This document shows positions 17,946 to 30,721 of a DNA stretch of 64,000 nt, piece after piece (position 1 is the first letter of the stretch; each line of letters opens with the position of its first letter). Origin of the DNA: Rothia uropygialis (GTDB lineage: Bacteria > Actinomycetota > Actinomycetes > Actinomycetales > Micrococcaceae); assembly GCF_004137765.1 (NCBI RefSeq), contig NZ_NOIS01000004.1:124001-188000 (forward strand). Reading direction: 5' to 3'. The notes beneath the pieces are model-generated. The model had not been told where the DNA came from, made no database searches, and saw nothing but the letters and a program-made list of their open reading frames with translations. The position numbers were made by a program, and so were the translations under genes.

Positions 17946-19373
17946 ATGGCCACTCCAACAGCGGGGCCCAAAACCATGGAGCTGCGATCCATTGACTGGA
18001 TCCCTCCCAAGGAGCGGCACGGCTCCCCCGTGTCGCTTTTCTTCCTCTGGTTCGCTGCCAACAGCTCAATCACGGCTTTGGTCACCGGCGGCCTCTTCGT
18101 CCTGTTGGGAAATTCCGCCCTGTGGTCGATTCCCGCCATCATCATCGGCAACCTGATCGGCGGTTTCATTACCGCACTGCACTCCGCCCAGGGACCGCAA
18201 CTGGGCGTTCCGCAAATGATCCAGAGCCGCGCACAATTCGGTTATTACGGCGCGATCTTGCCGTTGGTCCTGGCTCTCATCATTTACATCGGTTTCTACG
18301 CAACGGGGTTGGTGCTCGGAGGGCAAGCTCTGGCGACGCTTCTTCACGTCAGCGTGAGATTCGGTGCGGTCATCTTCGCCGTGTTCTCCACGGTTCTCGC
18401 GATCGCCGGATACAAGTGGATCCACAAGTTCTCTCACGCCGCATCGGTTCTGAGCGGGATCGTGTTCGTCCTTCTGCTGATCATCATTCTGGGCGGTCCC
18501 ATGAGGAGCGACATCACCGCAAATACGAGCTTCGCGCTGGCACCGTTCATCCTGGGCATCTCGTTGTCCGCATCGTGGCAACTGACTTTCGGCCCGTACA
18601 TTGCCGATTACAGCCGGTATCTGCCGGAGTCGACGTCGCAGAAATCGACCATCGGGTGGACCTTTGCCGGGAGTTTCGTCGGAGCGACCCTGGCGATGAC
18701 GGTCGGCGCCTTTGCCGCCCAGATCGGGGGCGATGCCTTCAGCGAGCACCAGGTCGGTTTCCTCTCGGGGCTCGCCGGGTCATTCTTCTGGCTCGTCCTG
18801 CTAGCCGTCGTCGTTGGCAAGCTCACCGGAAATACGTTGAGTTCTTACGGTGGCTTCATGTCGCTGGCAACCATCGTGACCGCTGTCGCCCGCCACGAGG
18901 TCATCAAACCCCGCGCCCGCTCGATCTACGTGCTGATCATTTCGCTCTTCGCGGTCGTGATTGCGTTGCTGGCCTCGGACAACTTCGTCGCAGTATTCAC
19001 CGACTTCCTCATGTTCCTCCTGTACTTCATGACACCGTGGTCCGCCATCAACCTGGTCGACTACTACCTGGTCCGTCATAAGAAGTACGACGTCGACGCC
19101 CTGTTCCAGCGCAATGGGCCCTATGGAACCATCAACAAGGGGGCGTTCGTCGCGTACTTCGCGGCCGTTTTGGTTCAGATCCCCTTCATGAACAGTTCCC
19201 TCTACGTCGGCCCGGTCGCGAATCTTTTCGGCGGTGCTGAAATAGCGTGGCTGATCGGCCTCGTCGTCGCCGGCGGCCTGTACCTTCTGATCGCCCGGAT
19301 CAAAGGCGTAGGTCGTGAGCCCGCGTCCTCAGATGACGTCTCTTCTCCTCACTATGAAAGGTATGCACAGTGA
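17946..19373 (+). CDS. NCS1-family permease (purine/cytosine/allantoin-type)
   Basis: Membrane transporter of 475 residues with about twelve transmembrane helices, from the NCS1 group that imports nucleobases, hydantoins, allantoin or vitamins. Family features are the N-terminal ELRSIDWIPPKERHGSP, the TM3-region GPQLGVPQMIQSRAQFG, the inter-helix PYIADYSRYLP, and the late WSAINLVDYYLV. The ATG at 17946 has AAGGAGA upstream. Its stop overlaps the flavin reductase start (GTGA, 19370-19373), so import and a flavin-dependent reaction look coupled. The actual substrate is not determined. Confidence 0.9.
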   Translation: MATPTAGPKTMELRSIDWIPPKERHGSPVSLFFLWFAANSSITALVTGGLFVLLGNSALWSIPAIIIGNLIGGFITALHSAQGPQLGVPQMIQSRAQFGYYGAILPLVLALIIYIGFYATGLVLGGQALATLLHVSVRFGAVIFAVFSTVLAIAGYKWIHKFSHAASVLSGIVFVLLLIIILGGPMRSDITANTSFALAPFILGISLSASWQLTFGPYIADYSRYLPESTSQKSTIGWTFAGSFVGATLAMTVGAFAAQIGGDAFSEHQVGFLSGLAGSFFWLVLLAVVVGKLTGNTLSSYGGFMSLATIVTAVARHEVIKPRARSIYVLIISLFAVVIALLASDNFVAVFTDFLMFLLYFMTPWSAINLVDYYLVRHKKYDVDALFQRNGPYGTINKGAFVAYFAAVLVQIPFMNSSLYVGPVANLFGGAEIAWLIGLVVAGGLYLLIARIKGVGREPASSDDVSSPHYERYAQ

Positions 19374-20026
19374 AATACGATCCCAACGAGACGGAACGCC
19401 CGCTCGCCCACTCCCCCTTCAAAGCGCTCACGGTTCCCCGCCCGATCGGTTGGCTTTCGAGCATCAGCGAAGACGGCGTCGAGAACATTGCGCCCTACAG
19501 CCAGTGGCAGAACCTGACTTTCGATCCGCCGATGGTCATGTTCGCGGCCAACCAGTACCCGGATGGGCGGCGCAAGGACACCGTGATCAACGCGGAGAAG
19601 ACCGGCTGGTTCGTATGGAACATGGCCACATGGGATCTGAGGGACGCCGTCAACACGAGCGCGATGGCTCTGGAGGCGCACGAGAACGAATTCGACCGCC
19701 TCGACGTCACCAAGGTCACGGCCGATCTTTCTTCAACACCCATGGTTGCCGAGAGTCCATTCCACTACGAGTGCAAGTACCTGACGACCCACCGCCTGCC
19801 GGGTCGGTCCAATGTTGGGAGCATCGATGTGGTCTACGCGACGGTCGAACGGATCCACCTTGACGAGCAGTATCTGACCGACGACGGGCGCGTCGACATC
19901 ACGGCCGCTCGCCCGATCGCGCGCATGGGGTACTTCGACTACACCGTGGTCACCGAGACCTTCGAAATGCGAGTGCCCGGTGCCGACGCAAACGCCCAGG
20001 CAGGGCTCGGCGGCAACCCGCAGTGA
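19370..20026 (+). CDS. Flavin reductase family protein
   Basis: Protein of 218 residues with the FMN-binding split-barrel of flavin reductases (DIM6/NTAB group). It has the N-terminal RPIGWLSSISEDGVENIAPYS, DPPMVMFAA and the mid-section GWFVWNMAT. Such proteins supply reduced flavin to two-component monooxygenases or act as small flavoenzymes. Start is GTG at 19370, overlapping the permease stop. The convergent YtcJ-like amidohydrolase ends 16 bases beyond. No partner monooxygenase is visible nearby, so its role with the imported base is open. Confidence 0.85.
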   Translation: MKYDPNETERPLAHSPFKALTVPRPIGWLSSISEDGVENIAPYSQWQNLTFDPPMVMFAANQYPDGRRKDTVINAEKTGWFVWNMATWDLRDAVNTSAMALEAHENEFDRLDVTKVTADLSSTPMVAESPFHYECKYLTTHRLPGRSNVGSIDVVYATVERIHLDEQYLTDDGRVDITAARPIARMGYFDYTVVTETFEMRVPGADANAQAGLGGNPQ

Positions 20027-20041
20027 TTTGACGGCGGCCGG

Positions 20042-21514
20042 CTAGAAATCCCAATGGGTCGGCCGGCCGTCGACAAACGTCGCGGCAACGCGCATACCGG
20101 ACAGATTACGGGCGGCCTCTTCGGGTCCCGCCCCGCCGAACGGATCCGAATCGAGCAACAGTACATCGCCCCGGTCCCCTGAACGGACGCGATCGACACC
20201 ATCGGTCGAGGCCGCGAGGGCTTCACGCGGGGAAAGGGCTTCCTGCTGATTCCACGGGGGACGCCCGTCTCCGGACCGGTACACTGCTGCGGCCATGGCG
20301 AGCCAGGGATCCAAGGCGGCGACGGGCGCATCCGAGCCCAACGCAAGACGGACCCCTCGGTCGAGCATCGCACGAAACGCAAAACTGCGATCGGCCCGAT
20401 CGGCCCACAGCCGATCCATCGCATCGCGGTCGTCGAGGAGGTGAGCCGGCTGAACGCTGGCGGTGATGCCCAGGCTCGACATCCGGTCGAGATCCTCCCA
20501 CCGCACGACCTGTGCATGTTCGATCGACCCCCGGCTCCGCGTGGCCCGAAAAGCATCCAATGCGTGGGAGACCGCCGCATCACCGAGCGCGTGAAGAGCT
20601 ACGTCGAGTCCGCCGGATCGAGCGATACCGAGCAACCTCACCAATTCCTGCGGATCCACATTCTGCACCCCTCGTGGATGAGTCATCTCGTCCGCTCGGA
20701 GGTATGGTTCGCAACAATGGGCCGTGCGGGTACCGAGGGAACCGTCCGAGATGATTTTGAGAGGCCCCATGCGGACCATTCCGCGCTCGTCGAGGGCATC
20801 TCCACTGGCCAGCCCCCGCTCTAGGACGGTGTGAACGAGGTCCGGGTAAACACCAGTGCGCACGCGCAGTTTCGGATCCGCGGTCTGGGACCGACGAACC
20901 CACACATCATGGTTCGCGGCGAATTCGAGGTCCACGATACCGACGACGCCTTTGGCCGCCGCCGCCTGCATCGCGTCGCGCACCGCGGATTCGGGGTCCG
21001 GGGCCCAGGGCTCCAATCTGCCGAATAGGGGAAACCAATCGTCCTCGTCGAAGGGCGTGTCCCTGGGTGGTGCTCCCATAAGAGTCATAGCCGCCGAGTT
21101 GAGCCAGCCGTTGTGCATGTCTCCGCTCACCAGAGCCACGGGACGCGAACCGGTGACCGCGTCGAGCTCCGCCACGGTTGCCTGGCGCGACCATTCCGAA
21201 GCGCGGTACCCGAAACCGAAGAACATCCCATGCCCGCTGTCATCGGCCAAGGCGTCGCCCACCAAACGCGTGACAGCCTCCGGCGACTTCGTTCCCGCGA
21301 GGTCGAGCCGGGACCGAGCCTGTGCCCACTGGTCAAAATGAACGTGCGCATCCCACAGACCCGGGACGAGCCAGCGGCCTTCGGCGTCGAGGACCTCGTC
21401 GCCGATGTTGGGCGAGATCTGGGAATCCAGATCGATTCGCCCGTCGGTGATGCGGGCATCGAGGACCTCGCGTGTGAAGGCCTCCCGCACATTGCGGAGG
21501 AGAAACGAACTCAT
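20042..21514 (-). CDS. Amidohydrolase family protein (YtcJ-like, amidohydrolase 3)
   Basis: Metal-dependent hydrolase of 490 residues. It shows the first-strand metal ligands WDAHVHFDQ near residue 60, MHNGWLNSAA near 132, KIISDGSLGTRTA near 255, HALGDAAV near 310, SIEHAQ near 330, and LGSDAPV near 395, the pattern of the YtcJ/amidohydrolase-3 group. The start ATG at 21514 has AAGGGAG four bases upstream. It runs toward the flavin reductase gene, with 15 bases between the stops, and is followed upstream by about 210 non-coding bases. The substrate is unknown; its place beside a nucleobase-type permease makes a cyclic amide possible but unproven. Confidence 0.85.
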   Translation of the reverse strand: MSSFLLRNVREAFTREVLDARITDGRIDLDSQISPNIGDEVLDAEGRWLVPGLWDAHVHFDQWAQARSRLDLAGTKSPEAVTRLVGDALADDSGHGMFFGFGYRASEWSRQATVAELDAVTGSRPVALVSGDMHNGWLNSAAMTLMGAPPRDTPFDEDDWFPLFGRLEPWAPDPESAVRDAMQAAAAKGVVGIVDLEFAANHDVWVRRSQTADPKLRVRTGVYPDLVHTVLERGLASGDALDERGMVRMGPLKIISDGSLGTRTAHCCEPYLRADEMTHPRGVQNVDPQELVRLLGIARSGGLDVALHALGDAAVSHALDAFRATRSRGSIEHAQVVRWEDLDRMSSLGITASVQPAHLLDDRDAMDRLWADRADRSFAFRAMLDRGVRLALGSDAPVAALDPWLAMAAAVYRSGDGRPPWNQQEALSPREALAASTDGVDRVRSGDRGDVLLLDSDPFGGAGPEEAARNLSGMRVAATFVDGRPTHWDF

Positions 21515-21725
21515 GTCTCCCTTCTACCTCAGGCGAACGCTCGCTGTTGTGCACGTTTCCTATAACGCCGGAATGTGACGTCCCCGCTGGGGACACGCCC
21601 CCTCGAGAGCAAAGGCAAGGGGATGCCTTCAGAGGTCTTGCCGCCTCCTAGCGTGCACTGTACGGTACGCGCCCCCCGGCCCAGGCCGCACATTGGCTCA
21701 GACCGGATCGGCTGAGGCCGGACAA

Positions 21726-23216
21726 CTACCCCTTGTCTTCGTCCGCCATGCGGGCGATCAGGTCCTTGGGCACTCCGAGGAAATACGTCAGGAGAAAGCC
21801 TGCTACGTAGGAAATCAGCAGCCCGACGGCATAGATCGCGAGCGCGGCACCGATACCGTGATTGCCCGCCGCCAGAGGGAAGAGCGCCCACCCGCTCGGC
21901 CCGATGGCGGTGGATCCGGTTGCATAGCCGAGCTGGTTGAACAGCCCCACGAATCCGCCTCCGAAAGCTCCACCAAGGCATGCGGTGATGAAGGGGCGAC
22001 CCATCGGCAGGGTAACGCCGTAAATCAGCGGCTCGCCCACCCCGAGGATGCCCGCAGGGAGGGCGGACTTGATGGTATTTCTCAAGGCACGATTGCGGAT
22101 ACGCAGGTAAATCGCTGCGGTCGCCCCGACTTGTCCGCCACCTGCCATCGCGAGGATCGGCAGGAGGATCGTGTACCCGGCCTGGGAGATGAGAGTTGTG
22201 TGAATCGGTATCAGAGCCTGGTGCAGACCCAGCATCACAAGGGGCAGGAAAAGTCCGGCCAAAACGAACCCGGCGACTCCTCCACCGACCCCCAAAAGCC
22301 ACGTCGCACCGGTTCCGATGCCGGTCGAGATCCAGCCTGCCAGGGTCATGAGCGGGAAGAGCGTCAACGCTCCCGCGATCAGAACCGTGACCGTCGGGAC
22401 GATCAACATGGCCAGTGATTCCGGGGCCCACTTGCGTGTCCAACGCTCGATGTACGCGGCGAGGATTGCCGCAAACAGGGCGCCGATCACGCCACCCTGG
22501 CCCGGCTCGAGGGATGTGCCGAAAACGGAGATTTCGGAGACCCCCGCAAACGGAATGATCGCTGCGACCGCCCCGCCGAGCACCGGGGTGCCGCCGAACT
22601 CCTTGGCCGCGTTCATGCCCACGAACACGGCAATCAAGGTCATGAACCCGCTCGATATCGCTGTCAGGACGGGCACGGCCCCAGCGGCCCACGGCCACGC
22701 CCCATTCGCGACGAAGTTTTGCAGAACGCCGCTGATGCCGGCCACGATGCCGCACGCGATCAAGGCGGGAATCAATGGAAGGAAGATATTGGCGATTCGA
22801 CCCAGGAAGCCGCGGATCGGGGATTTTCCGCGTTCGGACTGCGAGCGTTTCATCTGCGCGCCGAGAGCCTGGAGATCGTTCGGGGACGCCGGCTCGGTGA
22901 CGTCCGGATTCTCCGCGCTTCCCGCCGCCACGGATCTGCCGCCGCGCGAGCCCTGAGTTACTTTCTCTTCCTGCAGGCGCTTGTCGATGTCCCGGGCGAC
23001 CGTGTCCACGACCCCAGGGCCGAGCACGACCTGCATGGTCGATCCGGGCACGACACCCAATACTCCCTCGACGCCGCGCAAAGCCTCGACGTCGACGGCG
23101 GACTCGTTGTTGACGGGGATTCTCAAACGAGTAATGCAGTTTTCTACCCCGCCGATATTGGAAGCACCGCCGAGACCGGCGATCACTTCCTGCGATATTT
23201 TCTCTTGGTCAGGCAT
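21726..23216 (-). CDS. murP: PTS EIIBC, N-acetylmuramic acid-type (MurP)
   Basis: Phosphotransferase permease of 496 residues, expected to import MurNAc and deliver MurNAc-6-phosphate. An EIIB domain (about residues 1-85) carries the phosphorylated Cys in ENCITRLRIPV at about residue 27. After a charged linker, an EIIC domain with about ten helices follows (about residues 125-490). No EIIA domain is present, so a phosphodonor from elsewhere (Crr type) is needed. ATG at 23216 has AAGGAG seven bases upstream. MurQ and a RpiR/MurR-type regulator lie directly upstream on the same strand, which separates this from the related sucrose and trehalose permeases. Confidence 0.87.
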   Translation of the reverse strand: MPDQEKISQEVIAGLGGASNIGGVENCITRLRIPVNNESAVDVEALRGVEGVLGVVPGSTMQVVLGPGVVDTVARDIDKRLQEEKVTQGSRGGRSVAAGSAENPDVTEPASPNDLQALGAQMKRSQSERGKSPIRGFLGRIANIFLPLIPALIACGIVAGISGVLQNFVANGAWPWAAGAVPVLTAISSGFMTLIAVFVGMNAAKEFGGTPVLGGAVAAIIPFAGVSEISVFGTSLEPGQGGVIGALFAAILAAYIERWTRKWAPESLAMLIVPTVTVLIAGALTLFPLMTLAGWISTGIGTGATWLLGVGGGVAGFVLAGLFLPLVMLGLHQALIPIHTTLISQAGYTILLPILAMAGGGQVGATAAIYLRIRNRALRNTIKSALPAGILGVGEPLIYGVTLPMGRPFITACLGGAFGGGFVGLFNQLGYATGSTAIGPSGWALFPLAAGNHGIGAALAIYAVGLLISYVAGFLLTYFLGVPKDLIARMADEDKG

Positions 23217-23289
23217 TGTCGACTCCTTTGTGCGTTGCCTTCATGACGTCGTGCGGGCAATTCCCCCGCTGCCCTACTGGTCTCCCGCG

Positions 23290-24201
23290 TCAGCTGTGAG
23301 ACCGGACCAGCCGCCCCAGAGCTGCTCGGAGGACCCCTGCGTCACGATCCAATTCCTCGCGTGCACGTGCGGCATCGACCCCGGCAAGGATCATGAGAAT
23401 CGCTACTTTTGCGCTTCCATCCGCCGCCTCGACAGCGGCTTCGACCTCGGAGTCCTCGGCGTCGGTCACCGTCTGAACGATCCGACGGACTCTCTCCTTC
23501 AACTTGGAATTGGTCGATTGGACGTCCACCATGAGATTCCCGTACGTCTTACCCAGTCGGACCATGCTCATCGTCGAGATCATGTTGAGCACGAGTTTCT
23601 GGGCGGTCCCGGCCTTCAATCTGGTCGAGCCCGCTACGAGTTCCGGCCCCACAATCACCTCGATCGCGTGCCCGGCAACCGACGCGAGCAGGGACCCCCG
23701 ATTGCATACGACGCCGCCCGTCGTCGCGCCCCGCTTTGCGGCCTCCTCGACGGCACCGACCGCATAGGGCGTCGCCCCGGATGCCGAGACCCCGACGACG
23801 GTGTCCGAGGGACCGATGTCCAAAGCGACGATGGCCTGCCCGCCCGCGGCCGAGTCATCCTCGGCGCCCTCCACCGCGGAAACAATGGCCCGCTCTCCAC
23901 CGGCGATGAGGCCGACGACTTCCCCGGTCGCGGTATTGAACGTCGGCGGACACTCGGACGCGTCGAGGACACCGAGCCGTCCCGCGGTTCCCGCGCCGGC
24001 GTACACCAAGCGGCCCCCCGATCGGAGACCAGGGACTGCCGCGTCCACGAGTCGGGCAATGTCCGCGCTGCGTTGCCCCACGGCGAGCGGAACCGTCGAA
24101 TCGGCCCGATTCATGAGCCTTGCCAAGGCTTCGGTCGGCATGCGGTCGATCTCCGAGAACTGTTCGTCGATCGCTTCGGTGGTGGGAATGTCAGGTGTCA
24201 T
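23290..24201 (-). CDS. murQ: N-acetylmuramic acid 6-phosphate etherase
   Basis: SIS-domain lyase of 303 residues that splits the lactyl ether of MurNAc-6-phosphate, giving GlcNAc-6-phosphate and D-lactate, in peptidoglycan recycling. Family sequences are clear: GGRLVYAGAGTAGRLGVLDASE near residue 60 (in two pieces), GVSASGATPYAVGA near 137, and MISTMSMVRLGKTYGNLMVD near 205. The ATG overlaps the murR stop by four bases (24198-24201), and murP follows after 73 bases. The product feeds NagA, encoded 12 kb away. Confidence 0.96.
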   Translation of the reverse strand: MTPDIPTTEAIDEQFSEIDRMPTEALARLMNRADSTVPLAVGQRSADIARLVDAAVPGLRSGGRLVYAGAGTAGRLGVLDASECPPTFNTATGEVVGLIAGGERAIVSAVEGAEDDSAAGGQAIVALDIGPSDTVVGVSASGATPYAVGAVEEAAKRGATTGGVVCNRGSLLASVAGHAIEVIVGPELVAGSTRLKAGTAQKLVLNMISTMSMVRLGKTYGNLMVDVQSTNSKLKERVRRIVQTVTDAEDSEVEAAVEAADGSAKVAILMILAGVDAARAREELDRDAGVLRAALGRLVRSHS

Positions 24202-25139
24202 GAGCTCCGGTTCTCCTGCGGTGTCGTGCCGTTCGGGCGGGGTGAACGTTTGAAGGCCAGGGCCTCGTGGGAACGCGCGATGGCCGTCCTCGCTTCTTCC
24301 TCACGGGCCTGGAAAACCATGGTGAACAGCGCATCGACCACGAAAAGCTGTCCCGAGCGAGAGGTCATTGCCCCGAGGCGAATCCCGGATTCGCGGGAAG
24401 CAACGCTGACCAGGACGTGGTCGGCACTCCCCAAAGGTGCACGCGGTTGCGTCGTGATCCCGACCGTTCGGGCACCGGCTTGAGCCGCCAGTCCAAGCGG
24501 ATCGACGACGTCGCGGGTACGGCCCGAAGCGGATACCCCGATGAAAACGTCCTCGGAAGTCAGCAGCACGGCAAAGGTCAGCGCATCGTGCGCCTCGGTC
24601 GCGGCATGAACCGACAGACCTATTCGGCCGAGCTTGGCGGCAAGATCTTGAGCGACCAGACCGGATGCGCCGATTCCGACGACGAGCACTCGCCGAGCGT
24701 TCGCCACAGCATCCGCCACGGTCCGTACCGAGTCGGCATCAAGTGCCCGCTCGGTCTGCGATATTGCTTCCCGCTCACCTGCAGCCAGCTTCGTCACGAT
24801 CTCACCCGGGGCATCCTCGGCTGAGATCCCCACCGGATACGACCGCTGGTCCGAGGCGGCGCCCTGAGCCCGACCGACAGAGGTGGCGAGGAGGGTACGC
24901 ATTTCCCTGTAGCCGGCGCATCCGATGGATCGAGCCAAGCGGATGACCGAAGCATCGCTGGTTCGGCTGTTCCGGGCGAGCTCCCCGAGCGTCATCGGGA
25001 CCGTGCGGGCGGGATCGTCCAGGATGAACTTCGCGACTTTGGCCGGGCCGGGGCTCAAGGTGTCCGCGAGCGCTCGTAGCGAGCCGAGGACATCAGGAGG
25101 CGACTCCCTGCCGGAGTTTTCCTTCACTTTTTCCTTCAC
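24198..25139 (-). CDS. murR: RpiR-family transcriptional regulator (MurR-like)
   Basis: Regulator of 313 residues with an N-terminal HTH (about residues 20-85, LGELARNSRTSDASVIRLAR) and a SIS sugar-phosphate-binding domain (about residues 125-260, with VLVVGIGASGLVAQDLAAKL). Coupled by a four-base overlap to murQ, so it most likely senses MurNAc-6-phosphate. The start is GTG at 25139; a second GTG twelve bases in also has a GAAGGA upstream. The start lies inside inverted TGAAG/CTTCA repeats, which fits autoregulation, and the nearest good promoter would give an almost leaderless mRNA. Confidence 0.88.
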   Translation of the reverse strand: MKEKVKENSGRESPPDVLGSLRALADTLSPGPAKVAKFILDDPARTVPMTLGELARNSRTSDASVIRLARSIGCAGYREMRTLLATSVGRAQGAASDQRSYPVGISAEDAPGEIVTKLAAGEREAISQTERALDADSVRTVADAVANARRVLVVGIGASGLVAQDLAAKLGRIGLSVHAATEAHDALTFAVLLTSEDVFIGVSASGRTRDVVDPLGLAAQAGARTVGITTQPRAPLGSADHVLVSVASRESGIRLGAMTSRSGQLFVVDALFTMVFQAREEEARTAIARSHEALAFKRSPRPNGTTPQENRSS

Positions 25140-25158
25140 ATCGTGAAGTTTTCCTTCA
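25134..25158. promoter_or_regulatory. Overlapping palindromes over murR start and promoter, likely MurR operator
   Basis: Two interlocked inverted repeats share one arm: CTTCAC-ATC-GTGAAG (25134-25148) and TGAAG-N5-CTTCA (25144-25158). Spaced TGAA/TTCA arms are usual for RpiR-family sites. On the minus strand a TTGACA (25170-25175) stands 17 bases from the AAAACT at 25147-25152, so the repeats cover the -10, the start point and the GTG start codon of murR. Confidence 0.6.
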
Positions 25159-25176
25159 ATTGTGACTCATGTCAAT

Positions 25177-25196
25177 AACTACGCCATGGCGTAGTT
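25177..25196. repeat. Perfect 20-bp palindrome between murR and nrdI
   Basis: AACTACGCCA is followed directly by its exact complement TGGCGTAGTT. It sits just upstream of the murR -35 candidate and about 96 bases before the nrdI start. It is too symmetrical and too long to be chance in this GC context. It may be an operator for a dimeric regulator of either divergent gene. Confidence 0.6.
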
Positions 25197-25248
25197 TTAA
25201 GTTCGCCTTAATGATATTCCTATATGTGCCCCCTTCACATCGTCAGCA

Positions 25249-25264
25249 GCACAACATATTGTGC
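25249..25264. promoter_or_regulatory. NrdR box upstream of nrdI
   Basis: GCACAACATATTGTGC agrees with the NrdR box consensus ACACWATATATWGTGT at 13 of 16 positions and is itself an inverted repeat. It lies 29 bases before the nrdI start. NrdR boxes normally occur in pairs; no second good copy was found here. Confidence 0.6.
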
Positions 25265-25292
25265 TCGGCGCGGATCCCACAGAAAGGAAGAC

Positions 25293-25780
25293 ATGGAAGA
25301 GCACTCGGCCGCCCGATCCCGGCCGCCTATCCGATTCCGCACCCTCGCCCCGCACGAGTCCCCGAGCCTCGTCTATTTTTCGAGCGCTTCGGAGAACACC
25401 CGGCGCCTCGTGGACCGTCTCCGATTCGACGCCCTCAGAATCCCCCTGCGCCCGCGCCTCGACGGGATGATCCGCGTCAGTCGGCCATACGTCCTGATCG
25501 TGCCGAGCTATGGCGGAGGAGAAGCAAAACAGGCCGTTCCCCGACAAGTCATCACCTTCCTGAACGACCCACAGAACAGGAGCTTGATTCGAGGGGTCAT
25601 CGCCTCAGGAAATACCAATTTCGGTGAGCACTTCTGCATCGCGGGCCCCGTGATTTCGAAGAAGTGCGGGGTCCCGGAGCTCTACAGATTCGAGCTCTTG
25701 GGCCACTCCCGCGACGTCGAGACCATCAATCACGGGCTCGACGAGTTTTGGCACGCTTTGGAACACGACAAGGAATCCGC

Positions 25781-25784
<4 letters not shown>
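25293..25784 (+). CDS. nrdI: Flavodoxin-like NrdI for class Ib ribonucleotide reductase
   Basis: Flavodoxin-fold protein of 163 residues that supplies oxidant to assemble the dimanganese-tyrosyl radical in NrdF. It shows the FMN loop [11 protein letters not shown] near residue 28, PSYGGG near 71, and [14 protein letters not shown] near 100, all typical of NrdI. ATG at 25293 has AAAGGAAG upstream. The last bases overlap the nrdE start (ATGA, 25781-25784). No nrdH glutaredoxin-like gene precedes it, unlike the common nrdHIEF order. Confidence 0.95.
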
Positions 25785-30326
<4,542 letters not shown>

Positions 30327-30414
30327 GGGGACCTCGATTCTCGCGTCGGCGAGAGTAGCGTGCGGTTGTGTCGATGGAGCGCAGTCGGTACGCTCAAGTC
30401 AACTGTTTATAACC

Positions 30415-30430
30415 AGTGGTTCTGATCACT
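30415..30430. promoter_or_regulatory. DasR/NagR-like operator between divergent PTS genes
   Basis: AGTGGTTCTGATCACT agrees with the streptomycete DasR site form AGTGGTCTAGACCACT at 12 of 16 positions. It lies 44 bases before EIIB and 89 bases before EIIC, the right place to control both. The HutC-type GntR gene 290 bases downstream is the likely reader. Confidence 0.6.
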
Positions 30431-30473
30431 GTGAGGCACAAGGAATTGCTTGTCAAGAGCAAGGAGGAATTCA

Positions 30474-30704
30474 ATGTTTGACCCGGAAAAGCTTCTGGAA
30501 GCGCTCGGGGGTGCGGATAATATCGAGGACATCGAGGGCTGCATCACTCGTTTGCGCACCGAGGTCGAGGACTCATCCGTCGTCGACCAGGCCGCGCTCA
30601 AAGCCATGGGAGCCCACGGTGTGGTCGTCTCGGGTGGCATGGTTCAGGTCGTCGTCGGTCCCGAGGCGGAGAACTTGGCCGAAGACATCCAGGATCTGCT
30701 GTAG
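30474..30704 (+). CDS. PTS EIIB subunit, glucose/GlcNAc family
   Basis: Stand-alone EIIB domain of 76 residues that takes phosphate on the Cys in EGCITRLRTEV (about residue 23) and passes it to sugar entering through EIIC. The rest of the small domain follows the family pattern, including GVVVSGGMVQVVVGPEAE. ATG at 30474 has AAGGAGG six bases upstream. It diverges from the EIIC gene, so the B and C parts of one permease are separate genes here. The GntR regulator starts 18 bases after its stop. Confidence 0.9.
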   Translation: MFDPEKLLEALGGADNIEDIEGCITRLRTEVEDSSVVDQAALKAMGAHGVVVSGGMVQVVVGPEAENLAEDIQDLL

Positions 30705-30721
30705 CGGAAGCGATCGCAGAG

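Noticed and set aside
21580-21594. GTCCCC-GCT-GGGGAC hairpin
   Set aside because: Short GC hairpin without a T tract in the gap before the amidohydrolase; not enough to call a terminator.
25214-25229. Second NrdR box
   Set aside because: Only 7 of 16 bases match and the spacing to the first box (35) is not near a whole number of turns as usually seen.
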